Assembly (NCBI RefSeq): GCF_000224145.3
Contig: NC_020179.2
Coordinates: forward strand, 3,499,885-3,563,884
Length of the DNA stretch: 64,000 nt
Source of the DNA: Ciona intestinalis
Lineage: Eukaryota; Chordata; Ascidiacea; Phlebobranchia; Cionidae
Reading direction: 5' to 3'
The notes under the pieces are model-generated. The model saw only the letters and a program-made list of their open reading frames with translations. It was not told the origin of the DNA and ran no database searches. The translations under genes were made by a program, and so were the position numbers. The stretch's first letter is position 1. Each line of letters starts with the position of its first letter. This document shows positions 1 through 22,000 of the stretch, in pieces.

Positions 1-155
1 TTTGCCAGAATAGAACAAAGGTGTTTTATCTTTTTAATTGTAACAATTTTTTTGCCAAATTTTTTACTTAAGACACAGTGGCAAAGATTTTAAATGAAAA
101 TTTTGGAATCTATAAAAGAAAAAGTGAAAAACAACAAAAAGTGAGAGTGCAAGAC

Positions 156-161
156 TTTATT
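156..161 (-). terminator. Candidate polyadenylation signal of the GLUD gene
   Basis: An AATAAA hexamer on the minus strand lies about 120 bases past the GLUD stop codon. It is the nearest canonical signal downstream. The cleavage site cannot be seen from sequence alone, and the region is AT-rich, so chance occurrence is possible. Confidence 0.45.
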
Positions 162-278
162 AATAGGTTTGCAATTTAATTTTTGATTTGAAATTAAAGT
201 TTTTTAGAAAGAAATGTGCGTAAATAAATAGGAAGTTGCCATTGTGAGAAAGGTGGCATTACCTACCCAACAAGTCAT

Positions 279-8423
<8,145 letters not shown>

Positions 8424-9664
8424 TTTGATAGGAAGCGTATGTAAAAAATAATACAAAACTAGCTGCAACCTAAAAACAAATTTTACAGGAATATTATTTG
8501 CGGTCTTGTTTTTTTTATTATAGTAATCGGTCAATTCTCCTGTTAGCATAATATATAGCACGCAATAATAAACTTAAAAGTATTGCAAAACTGCTGATCA
8601 CGAACGGTAAATAGATTGTATAGACCAAAGTTGGTATAGACGTACATCCAATTAAGTGCCCACGCTGTACACACTTGGTTACAATGATTGCTGAATTTGC
8701 TGATTTATAGCCGTGATAAAACTTTGACAGTTTGCGTTTTTTCTTTAACCTTTTTTCTCATAAGGTGAAAAGAGACATTACACAATACACTTTAAGCCGA
8801 TAACAAAGCAAACGGGTTGAGCTTTTGTTGGTCGACAGTCTGGCCAGGTCACTGCGCAAAGATAAAGGATATTCTGCCATGGTTGCGCGATTCGCGACAT
8901 GTTTGTTCTATGTTCCATTTCCTAGAAGCCATGGGACCATTTTCATAATGCTGCCTAAGTTTAATGTACCATGGCCAGGGCGTATTTACTATTTAGCAAT
9001 ATAAACTTACCCATATAGAATTTTATTTGCAAACCAAACAGAGTGTCAAAACTTATATGGTTACTTGATTCACAAAATGTTTTTGACCTCGAATTTTAAC
9101 TAAATTTCCATTTATCTTATTGATTTTGGGAAATGGCTTAATTGTATTGTTTTAATGACAAAATTGAATATACCAACAACACCACATTATGTTAAAAAAA
9201 CTGTAAAACGAGCGTTGCACATTGAACGTTTAAACTTTTGTAAAATTGCACAAGTAAACACTAAATAGTGCCATGTATACAACTGAAAACAATACTGATT
9301 TGTGTTTAACAATATTCTAATGACATTTAACGACAAGTTTTATTATGTAGCTAACGTTAGGAACAAAAAAATGGCAAAACTGTAAAATTGAGATATTACT
9401 TTTCTATTTTGCATTATGTGAAATGCATTTAACACGAAAGTACAATTTTAGCTAGCCAGTATTATTAGACTGCAAGTATAAAAAAAAAACAATTTAAAAT
9501 ACAAAAGCAGAACATCAAATAGCACTCGCATGCATTTCGAAAGAATTAAAACAGACAGACTTTAAAATTATTTCATACACCCCATGAATTTAACATAACA
9601 TCGTGTTTTATCTACAATACTAAGTGCTTAATATAATATAGCTAATAGGGATAAACTGTTTGAC
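8424..9664. other. Intergenic: GLUD upstream region and INPP4 3' flank
   Basis: About 1.2 kb between the GLUD start and the INPP4 stop, both genes on the minus strand. The part next to INPP4 must hold its 3' UTR; a minus-strand AATAAA occurs at 9338-9343. The part next to GLUD must hold its promoter. No further exon, repeat family or RNA gene is recognisable. Confidence 0.6.
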
Positions 9665-12600
9665 TCAAGACTCTGCTTTTCCATAAGTTCCTTCAGGAGC
9701 TCGATATTGTTTGGGGAATGTCATTAACTGCATTGAAGTGAAGGCATATCTTCTCGCACCCACGTTTTTCAATGTGTTCTCACGTCTTGTGCCTTGGCTG
9801 CGTAAAAAAGTTTACTAAATACACAATGTTTCTATTCTACATGGGTGGGGTCCTAAAGCGTGGCATTTGGGCCAAAAAGGCCCATTACTCCAACACCAAA
9901 TATACCATATAGAAGTCATATAACCGTTATTAGCGGTTGCCTTCAGTCCAGAGGTTAACAGATCAACTCTTGATGCTGCTACCACTATAATTATCCCCCA
10001 CAAGATAATAAATAAGTTACATCAACCACAAAGTAACATTCATAGTTACTCATGAGCTGGCACAAGGTGTAAAAAACAGTACATCCGTGTTATAACGACT
10101 GTCGTTTTCCAGCCACAGAAGATAAAGTAAGTTACATTTACATTCATTTATACAGTTATACAAGTAAATTGGATTCATAAGCAAAAATCTTCCACTTACC
10201 TTCGCATGCAAGTTAGCACTTGATTAAATGATTGATTTGCCAAGCCATGCTCCATGGCCAATATACGAGCTTGTTCAAGAGTGACTGACATGGCTGTTCG
10301 ATCTTTTGCGCTCTTACAACTTGTGATACGAGCTCCATTTAACTTCCTACACAACTGCAGGAAGCAATTAGAAACAGTTAAGTAACGGTACAGTCACAAT
10401 AAGATATATAAACAAGTCAAAAATAGTGTTACAGTATGAATAACTTGACTTTTAAACTTTTTGCCATTAAAAAAAATACTTTTATCAATATAATATAAAA
10501 AAACAAGATACATGTTTAAAAGGGGTCCAAATATTTCTTAACTTAAGCCCCATCTTCTGGGTTTGTAATTTTAATATAAACCCACATTTCAAGCCTTTGA
10601 TTAAATTTACACCAGAGTCAGTTTTTCCAATATAAAACTCAAAATTTAATCTTTTTGTCAAATTTACGTCACACTTACGTCTCCAGCCAACTGCAGGATT
10701 TCTACATTTTTATTCCGTTTCGAGTGTACGGCTTGTCGTAGGAAATTGACAACCTCCATTATGGACCTGTTTTCGTCTAAATTGGTCAGCGACTTTTTTT
10801 TCTCGGGAAATGAGGCCGATATTTTGTCCTTGGATATTTCTCGAATGAACGAATTTGCATTGCGCAATTTTTCAGTCAAGCAGTTCGGGCATTGGTCTCG
10901 AACCTAATAATGAAAAATTGATATAAAACGATTCAGATATCTTCTGGCAATTTTTTATTTAAGAACTTAAAGAACTCTTTGGTAGAAGACAAGACATCAA
11001 TAGGACTTGATGTGCAAATTTTCAAAACATTTGTTTCAGACTTATAATAAACCTTGTACAAGCATTTTATATACAATTACATTAAAATTCTTACAAACAA
11101 AACTGTGTTTTATTATTATTTTTTAAATTTAAAACTGACAAAGCAATATTGTTTTAACATACCATGTCATAATACTCCATTGTTGACTCATAAGCTTGCT
11201 GGTTAAGATATTCTTGAACCGCTGTGCTTCCAAATCTCTCGGCCAATGTTTGTTCTTCGTTGATACCAACACTGTACATCACTGGGTGGAGCTAGAGAAC
11301 AAAACAAAACAAATTTTGACAGAAAACATTTTTTTATTTTTTATCTGTTAGCAAAAAGAGTTATGTTAGTGTTCAGTTAGAATTATAGGCATAAAGATGG
11401 GTACCAGGGGACAGGGGTGACATCATATGGTTTATAGACCCAATTTCTATACGAACAAGCAGAGCAAAAGTATATTGTATTCACCACATTAATCAATGAA
11501 GTTATCTATGTTTTGACAAATATGTCTATGTGCGTAATGCGTTTCTACAATGTTACCCCAAAGAGAAGTTGTTATGCTTATGTTATATTTATTTAACACA
11601 GTAGTTATACCACATGCCCGCCTTTCGAGTTGCGGAATACCACATATGCTTTACCTTTATAAGTTTTCCCTTCTGTAGATCAATGGGTAGCAACTCAAAT
11701 GTTGAATCATCAAAATGGAGACTGTATTGGGATACATACACAATATATTAGTCTGGCGCACTGGCACACCGGTTAGCCCGTCTGTATCTAACCTAGAGGT
11801 TACGTATTCAAGGCTCGCACTGCTACCATTGTTGGCTGTCATAGCACTGCCACACAAGGGTATAATTTACTTTTTACTCATTATTTACCTTTAACCTATT
11901 ATCTTAAAAATATACTTTACACAGCAATTTGCAGGTTTATATTACAAATAACCACTTATTTTTTATATATCATTGTTTTTAATTTATACTAATAATATAC
12001 AGTGCAGCCATTTTTGGTCTTTACTTACGTAATGATCATTGCAGATGTGGTTCCATGTAAAGTAGGAAGGTATCTATCACTACCATGGCTTTCATCTTTA
12101 TTAGCAGTGGAACATTTCACCGTGACGTGCTTCATGTCGTTAACACCCACAGCATAATCCTGTTTTACCAAAAAAAATCATAAAATTATTCAAAAAATCT
12201 AAAAAAATGTTAAAAATATCGCTAAAATTAATAAAATAGCTTTTGGTATTCAAAATATGTTTTTAAAACCAAAGTTAAGATTTTAATAAGTGCCTTGACA
12301 TTCATGTGTGGGTTATATCTTAATCTTATATGACAGCCTTAAAATTAAGTGTTAATTTGTGGTATACCCTAATTGTCCTTTAAATTGGCAGTTCAATTCA
12401 GAAAAAAAAATCGATATTACTTCAAGAATATATGTTAAAAATTATTATTTGGATAAGAGACAGGCGATGCCATTTAGAAGTAACATATCTCTTCCATTAA
12501 ACAATGAGTTGGACTTGGTTTTTGTTAAATTTTTGTAGCACCAAATCCTTACTGTATTTCTTTACACAAAAATTGTTCAACTCTTGAGCACCGGGTCAGG

Positions 12601-15600
12601 GTTAGTTTCGCGGAATTTATTACAGTTATGTTTAAAAAAAAATTATTTTTACATAAGATGTATCTGACCTGTAGCATCCCTAATTCGTTGCCATAAGTGC
12701 TTAGAAGGCTTTCAACTTGGATGAAAATACCAACTTCGGAAAACTGATGTAATTTTAACTGGTTGTCAATTGAAGTGAGAATATGGTTTTGTACAGTTGC
12801 TGCTATAGTTGTTAGCTGTATAATGATAATGATATAAGTATTAAGAACAATAAATTATGTATTGTAGATATATATATGAGTGCTAGAACAAGTAAAATAC
12901 CATATTTTTAAGCAGTATTCATGTATTATCATATATTTATATCCTATATCTTGAAAATAAAAAAACACGATATATTTATAAAATATTACCGAGTATTTCA
13001 CACATGAATAATTTGCCAAGTTACTGTTTAGTGTTTACTCCGTAAAACCACCAACTTTAGCCAAAAAAGTAATACCAAAACTTCTTATAGATTTCATACC
13101 GCTTGTGAAAAAACTACATTTCGTCTATAAGCTAGGTCAAAGTCATTCTGTTGCTCCGTGTGGTTTAAATCCATGAAAGATAATGAAGCGTTTACTTCTG
13201 CACATACACTTTGTACTAGATCAAGTAATATAGATAGATCATTCAACGCTGTTTCTCTCTGTGTGTCTGTGGTAGCTGCATGTGGTAACAAGGAATTGAA
13301 TGAAACTTTTTATCCTTGCATGGGAAGGGCATTGACAGTTGTTTAACTTATAACATGGGTGTTCTGTTTCATACACCTGGTGCATGCTTACGAGTTACCA
13401 CGCATGTAACTTTGTGAGTGATTACTTTTTGGGAATTTTTAATTTTTTGTTATAATATGTATGTCTGACAGTTTAGTCAACCCATTATGGATCACTGGGT
13501 TGAAGCAATTGTCGTTGATTGTCTTGCCCAAGGACACATTACTATGGTAGCAGCGACAAGCCATGAACATGTATCCTTAAGGTTAGGGGTCCAGAGGTTA
13601 ATTTAACACTTTTACTCAAGTAATTTTTACCCCTACCGTGTTTATAATCACTTTCGTTTTACTGTTAATTCCAATTTCTATATTAAAAGGATTTGTTTTA
13701 CTACATTTAAAGTGAACCTACGAAATAAATAAAATTTATGTTATCTTCTACTTACCCTGTCCTCTAAGAAATGAAGCCTCAAGATCAGGTGTTATAATGG
13801 AATGAACCGACTTCACAACATCAGATAGCTTGGATTTGGCTCGCAATGTCAAATCCTCCTGCAATTTAGGTTGGAAATTTTTAATTTTATTCAAGAGCGA
13901 ATGTGTGAGATACCCAAATAAACTATAAAACAGGTAGTACTAGTGAAATATTTGATGTATTGGGTAGCAGAGGAAACAAAAAAACACTATTAGAAAACTA
14001 AATACTTTTACTGCAACAAACCAGTAATATCATGTCAAAAGAGATAAACAGTCAAGGATATTGCAGAATGTGGAAAGCAGACATGACATTTGATTTGGTT
14101 GGCCAATATTGTATCTTTGAGTAAGAACTTTAATGACTTATCCATAATTGCCATATATAACCCAGCCCAAAATCCATGTCCCCTAAGTGGCAACGGGACC
14201 TCACCCATGTAGAATAAAATTTGGTGAAAGTTTTATTACTTTTAAACAATGTACTTTCATACAACAGTTGAATGTAGGTGACTTGACGAGCCATGAACCT
14301 GTAACCTCTAGGTTAGAGGTAGGCACAGCACAATGGTTCTTTATGAGGTATTTTATACTATACCTATTACTTACCCACAAACTGTCTACTTTATCATTTA
14401 AGTCACTACATGATGAAGATGAATTGAATGAAACAGAGTCATCTGTTTCCACCAAGACACTTGATCCCATAACATCTGTATTAGGTGGGCCGTGCACATA
14501 ATTTTCATGCAATGGTTTGTAAGCAGGTCTCGCTGCTTCTAAGCTTTTCACAGCGTTTTGAACAAGTTCACATTCACAACAGGTTATAAGTTGGCAAACC
14601 TGTAGATAGGTTTATATGTTTACGTTATTTGAGGTAATGAACAAATCTGGTCTAAATTCCAGGTTCCATGGCATGCCACGCTGTAGAATTACAGAGTAGA
14701 ATAACATACTATTTGCCTGAATTGCATGTATTCTTACATACCATTATAAATCCCATTACATTGTCTTAAATATATCTGTAGTAAAAGTAGTACTACAAAA
14801 AAAAATTTTTTCATAGATGTCACTTTACTAAATTAAATTTATTTGAAAACGTTTATTGTAATGTGAATTTTATCCATGACTTTTTTGAATTACTACTAGT
14901 GTACTAGGTTGCCGATTGTCACAGTTAAAGTACTGCTGAAAAATTACTAAAAAAAGAATATAAAGCATTAAAAGTTTTAATTCTTTAATGCTTTGATCTA
15001 AAACATACAAATATTAATCCTACCTTATTACTGAGATGTGCCAGAGCTTCACTTGACCCTGTAACCTTATTAGAAGCATAAGCCTTTGAACCACTTTCAT
15101 GTTTTGTGAGATTGCGCAATTTTTCCACTTCATAGACCACTTGGTTATGCAAGGAATTGATTTTTTCAAGAAATCGGTTGTTTCGAAATATCTCAGACGA
15201 GCGAGCTGGCTTTAAGCATTGGTCCATAGAATTCAGTGGTAAACTCTTGCGACTGTAATTTTATTTAAAATATTTAAATAAATTAATAAATAGTTTACAA
15301 TTTCATGTTAAAAGACCTAAAAATGATTGTATTTTATTCTTTTAATATAATTAAAAATGATTGTATTTATGCAATTTGAAAACTAGATAAAAAATCAGGT
15401 TGGGTAAAAATTGAAACCAAATGCAAAAAACTCACGTTGGGTAAAATAATATAATATATACTAATTACTTTAACTGTTTTTACGATTACGGTAGCGAAGG
15501 TTTGAAAAATATTTTAAATGAAAAGACAGGACATAGCGACAAAACAACAAACATATTTACATTTAATTGAAAGAAAATATAAAAATGTTAAACCCAGCAG

Positions 15601-16004
15601 ATGCAAAAAGCAAGAAGGGAAAATAAGATCTACCTTTTTGAGCCATCACCAGCGTTTGCAAGTTGCGCAAGTAAACCACCTCCGTGTTTGAAACCCATCG
15701 CGTGTGCTGTTGTCGCACCTACTGTTGTGATGTCATAATTAAATGTATGACACTGCCGCGATGAATTTGATGAGTCATCTGCACCTCTGTAATAAAACCA
15801 GGTGTCATGTTTTATTATGACATCATAATATTGCAAACTGTGTTCGGAGACCAAGCATAAGAAACTTTACAATTTTTCAAACATTATAAATATATTTGTA
15901 ACTATTTAATTCAGCATGCAAATAGTTTCGATAAGGATTAAAACATCAGTTAAAAAAGTTTGGGACATACAATAAAAAAATTTATTTACAAACAGTTAAA
16001 CAAA

Positions 16005-16045
<41 letters not shown>

Positions 16046-19000
16046 AGAAATTAGCTTAGTCAGTAAAAATTAGCTTACTCGTTGTTTAAATTTTGCACAG
16101 TCATTTTTTGAATGTGGAGATTAGTCGGCACAAATTCTAATTCTTCTGACATTTTGTCGACGCTCTTCTTGAAGAAAGGAGCTGCATAGAAATCATATTG
16201 AAGATATAAATCAAATAAAAATTAAACACAGATTTATGACAAAGTCAACTAACTCGCAAGCTGGCACTAGGTGTATGGAACAGAACACCTGTGTTATAAC
16301 GACTCTTGTTTTCCTGTCATGCAAGGGTAAATAAGTTACATTCATTCATACAAAAAAACGGGCTGTGGATGGTCACACTGTTTGGCCTGGGTGTTGGGGT
16401 AATAGGTAAAATTTGGCTTAAAAAGGACCTCACCCACATAGAATATAATCTTAATATACATACCAGTACACCACCTACCATGATAATGCATCATCATGTG
16501 TTTAATTCTCGCTTGATACCGGTCAAGATATTTTTTCAGTGAATCAACCCTACGCCTCCTTACTGCCTCCCAGTGACCAGTTAGCTTTCCAATCGATTCA
16601 AGCGAGCCAATTTTTTTGGTCTCTTCGTCAACTAAAAGTTTTCTAAAAAGAAAAATTTATTCGAAATGTTTTTAACCAGATAATTAAAAATCAAAACCAT
16701 TAATTTTTTAGTGCGATAAAATATATTTTAATAGAATAAAATAAAAACAGGTATTTCGTTACTAAAAATGGTGTACCTTTACTTATAGAGCATAGCGTAA
16801 CCTATGCAGAACATGTAAAATAAGGTTGCTATAAGTTTAAAAACACAGTTAATAAAGCAGCTCACAGGAAATGAATGGGGACACGAAAGGACAAACATGA
16901 TTCCATCATAAGTTCTTGTGCACGAATGAATTCACCACCTTCAGTTGGGAATTTGTAGGTGCGACAAATTGCGTTGCTGAACACTGTAAAAAAAAAGAAA
17001 ACACTGGATTGTATTTTGAAAATACGTTGGTTTTATTTGATTGTATTCTTAGTTTTTTAGGTCTTAACTTTTATTTCTAAAAAGGCATAGGTTGGAGCCT
17101 TGGAGCATCTGTTTTTTGGTTGTTTTAGACTGTTTACACAGAAACATTATATTAACACATAAAAACAAAGGCACAAAAACAAAAACTACCTTTGAATTTT
17201 ATGTACTGCAGTAATCAGTAAAAAACAACCAATAAGTTAGATTTGTTTTATATCATATGCCTCTAACTATCCCTGCCTCCCCTGCTTCTTTTTTTTTTGA
17301 GTTTGGCACCTTAATATATAAGCCAGATATGAGTTGATGTACAACTTACTTGATTTTAAAACAGGGTTCTTGGTAATAGATGTAAACTCCTGTTCAGATT
17401 TTGGTTTGACGCTCTCAGCTAATGAAGCATCCACAGGTACAACGGCCTATGAAAGAAAAGTTACCATAAATATTTAGCGATGTGGCACAATTGGTTAGCG
17501 CCTGCCTCTAACCCAGCGGTTAGGGGTTTAAGACACGTTGCTGCTACGATTGTGGGTGTATGTGTCTTTGGGCAAGACACTAACTGGCAATTGCTCTAAC
17601 TCAGTTATCACTAATGGGTTGTCTAAAATGTCAGCTATACATTAAAAAATCCACAACAAACACTCATCCACAAAGTTACAATCGTGGTAAGTTGTAAGTT
17701 GACAATTGACACGAAGTGTATGAAACAGAACACCTGTGTTATAGCGACTGTCGTTTTCTGACAATGCGAGGATAAATCAAGCTACATTCATTTACTCATT
17801 TAAATTATCTAATTATACAACATATGGTGACTTTTATCTGTTGAATTTTTGGTATACACCACAACACAACAGCATGAAGCATACATATAAACCAAGACTT
17901 GGTCTTATAGACAAAAATGTTGTATATAACTCTGTTTAGTATAGATCTAGACTTGTAGAACCACGTGCATAAACGAATAAAAACGAAGGGGAAAATTGAC
18001 ACTCTTTAAACAAATCAACAAAGGATTTAAAACATACAAGAAATGCTGCGTTAAGAGATTGTGCAACAATGCCAACTTCAATAAGAAAACTCGGACTCTG
18101 GCTATCAGAACAACTACATCTGGTACTTGATGTATCTTTACTATTCATATTATATTCTACAGCCTATGGCCCTATATACTATATTGCAAACATGTTTCTT
18201 ATACAAGTTGAACACACAACTTAAATATCCTATTTAATTTAGTGTATTCTAATAAAAAATGTTCAATAAACATCAATCTATACAACAAAATTAAACAGCC
18301 TATTCTTAGCTATTAGTCATACTGTTACTGTATTGGTGGTTGCAGAAAGTGTTACGGGGAGTTCCTATCACAAAACACCCACATAATATAATATACAGAG
18401 GTTATAATTGGTGACACGCAGCCATACAAAAACACATGTGTTACAGATTAATACACAATCCTAAATTAACAAGTATAAATGGAATTTAACTCTAAAAACT
18501 TGTTATTTCTAAAAACATATTGGTTCAATTTAACAAAAATGATAGTTTCCAAGATTTAAATTGGGAGACACTTAGAATACAAAAGAGACTAAAATGACAT
18601 CACATTTACACACAGGAAGGCTATAATAACAGATGGTTATTTTATAACAGGCTATATAATATAAATATAGCGTATATATATATATATTTAAAATGAAACT
18701 AGATAAACCGAAACAAAATGATTTTATCATTTTAATTCACTGGATCGGAATAATTCTTGGAAAAATTACAAATATATGTATATATATATATATGGAAAAC
18801 ACTGGTTAGTCTTAAAAAATATTTACTTTTGGTCTAAAATTTCAATAAAAAGGCTTATTTACGAAAAAACACTAGTTTGCATTTTAAACAATTTACCTTT
18901 GGGTTAAAATCTCCATTTTCAGTGGTAACTAGAAATCTGAGGACATCGGGCACGCTTTTTCTTGCTTTAGGCATTTTAAGATACAGAAATACCACACACC

Positions 19001-22000
19001 AGTGAACACTTACAACTGTACTAACTTATTGCCTTGGTGGTAGTGCAGTAATAAGTGGTAAAAATAGAATGATTAGGAATACATACGCAAGTAGTACATC
19101 TTAAATGAACCAACTAAATTGCCCTAATGAGTCATTTAACTTATCCATGTTAGTGCATATGAGTAATACAGGCCTGATACTAAATGTCATTTGTAGGTGA
19201 ATAAAAATAGTTCAGAGGTCATTTTAGTTTTTAAAACTAGTGGAAAATACAGCCCTAGTACAGTGTAGACTAAATATACTATCACAGCATTTTTACATAC
19301 AATCTCTTCATTTTTATTAACAAAAGTTCATATTCTATTTCATTAAACATTTTCGTAGGCATTAAATTTTGAACTACTACAATATTACTATATTATTAAC
19401 TGTTCAGCTGCTGTTGCTATGCTTTATAGCCTACTGATAGAAAGAGAAACCACCTACAGTGTGACAAAACCACCTATCCAAACAACATATACTATATACA
19501 TACTGCTTATCTGTCCCATCCCGCATGGTCCATATGGGTTTATACAAGCAATAAAAAATCATTACGACTACATTACACTAAAATAAAACTGTGTAATCTT
19601 TAAGGGAAACCATTATACTGATTAAAGCAAACCTCATTCAGTTAAAACTTTTAAATAAAAACTCTGCAGTTTTTGTCTGGTCCTTTTAAAATGGCAAACA
19701 GGGATATAAACTGATGTTCAATGACTTTAAAAGAGAGAACTGTTAACCTAAAGTGATTGGCAAACATAAATTAAGCTATATGGCTGTAAAACAGATTAGG
19801 CCACTGTTTAAACTACTGCTTTGATGCGATGGATGGTGTAATACCATAAACCACCTCTTCCATTTATAAGATTATTCATTGCAGTCTCAAGAAATATGAC
19901 TAATACATGCGTATGCTAACCGTTACTAACTCATAAACTTATACAACTTATCCAAATTGAAAGTACGTCACTTGAGAATATAGTCACAACTTGCTGCAGA
20001 GATTACATTTAAATATTCATATTCGTATAAAGAGTGCAGGCCATCTCATTTAAATACCAATTGATATGACTATAGGACTTAAAATATCAGACTAACTATT
20101 CCAGTATATCATATTCTGTGTAATACAAGCTTTATGCTTCAGCTTGTATCACACTTGTAGTCAGACTGTGTATAAAGCTTGTACCGTCTACCGTGTACTC
20201 AGAGCGTTGGAGATATTTAATTATTGTAATAAAACTGTATTAACGTGTCAACACATGTATATAAATACATTAATCATCACTATTATGAGGATTAATAGTT
20301 ATGACAGCTTATTTCACCAACTAAATTATCACAGCTTAAACTATCAACGAAACAACATAATAGTTTAGTCTCCCCTTAAAAACTATACAATACTAAACAA
20401 ATACCAGCCTGTTAAAAAATAGGGTTAGCTATATATATAGCAAGCCTACAGCATAATAAATCCCTGGCCTGTACTGTCCACAATCCTAAAACAAATGTTT
20501 ACCAATTTGTTTAGATACTGCAAACTTTAAATAGGCAGTCATATTCTGCTGATATTATAAACTTAAGCTTTAAAACGAACATTGTTTAAAAAGGAAATAG
20601 ATAAATAAACCAAGAGACTTGCCTCTGGCATATACTGAACTGTGGTCTGGTAAAAGTGATGGAGAGACAACAATATTATAAACAATAATATTGTTGGAGT
20701 AATATGACGCTTTACTAGTGATAGGAAATAAAATAAACATATTATTAATGCAGTAGAAAGGCAGTTGGGAAGGAAAATTGAGTTTTACAGTGAGAGCATG
20801 TGTTTTAGTCAGTGTCTCAGACAAGACTAAAAGTTTGTGAACCAAATTGGTTATTGTGCCTGCCTCTAGCCTAGAGCTTACACTTACAGGTTTAATGATG
20901 CTATTATTGGGGGTGAACATGTCCTTATACAAAACACTTAACAGTTTTTTAACTCAGTGGTCCTGTATGAGTTAAATTTGTCGGACATAAAAAAATTCTA
21001 AACTGTCAGACATACAAAATATCGCAAAGATAAGTAATTTATTTCATTTTTTACAAAACGTAGCTTTAAACACAGCAATTCATTTAACAACGCAGCGTTA
21101 ACATGGAAGTTGACGTACCTTTCCTGAGGAACTTCTGCTTACTAATCGCTTTTTGGTTTTATCCGATGCATGAAGAGTGGTTAGGACCAAGGTACCAGTA
21201 TAGTTGCCTTTGTTTCTGACGGATAACAATAAATCAAAAAATGTACTTTGTATAATGGGAAACTCTATTGAATAAAAATATAATAGAAAATGAGGGGAAA
21301 AGATAGTCTAGTAAAGTTTACTCTACTTACTGTAAATCCAACTTCACTTCATCTTTTGCTGTAATGTCCCCAACCACACAGAAACATGTTCCTTGTTCTG
21401 TAATCTAAAAAGGTTTTGTGATCAAAAAAGTTTGCTAACTGTTCTTTTCGTTTTACAGTACTTTTCGTTTTTAGACTAAAATGGTGATTAAAGTTTTTAT
21501 ACTATGCCTTTTCAAAACAGCAGTGTTTAAAAATATCAAGTATTCCATTTCTATTCTGTTCTAGAGGGTGATAACTGACAACTGTTATATCGTACACTGT
21601 GGTGCCATATGGCCTAATAAGTCAGAGTTGGCCCATTACCCAAACACCCAGGGTGCTACAACCCATTAGTGACCACTGGTTTAGAGCAATGTCTGGTAAC
21701 TGTCTTCCCCATAAAACATATACAATATAACTTAATAGTATGAGTATCACTGTATCAGTATCAGGCATCGAACCTGGTATCCTTTAGTTACAATGCAAAC
21801 TCCGAACCACTGAGCCACGGCACTGAACAAAGAAGTAACCAGCACAAATGCTCAATACCAAGGCCTAGCCAAGGTAATTAAACAGCAGTATTGATCGATG
21901 CTAATCAAATATAATAGGGAAATCGGATACAGTTCAAAAATCTTACATCTTTATTCTTTGAGACTCTGTAAACGATAAACCTCATTCTTGTATCTTCTGT

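Noticed and set aside
14187..14501. 104-codon plus-strand ORF
   Set aside because: Antisense shadow of INPP4 exon 14375-14599 fused by chance to a SINE fragment.
17936..18148. Candidate INPP4 exon ([15 protein letters not shown])
   Set aside because: No INPP4 similarity, and no acceptor/donor pair that fits phase 0 on both sides.
20570..20932. 120-codon minus ORF within an INPP4 intron
   Set aside because: Its first part is the complement of a SINE head, the rest has no similarity, and it has no phase-compatible splice sites.
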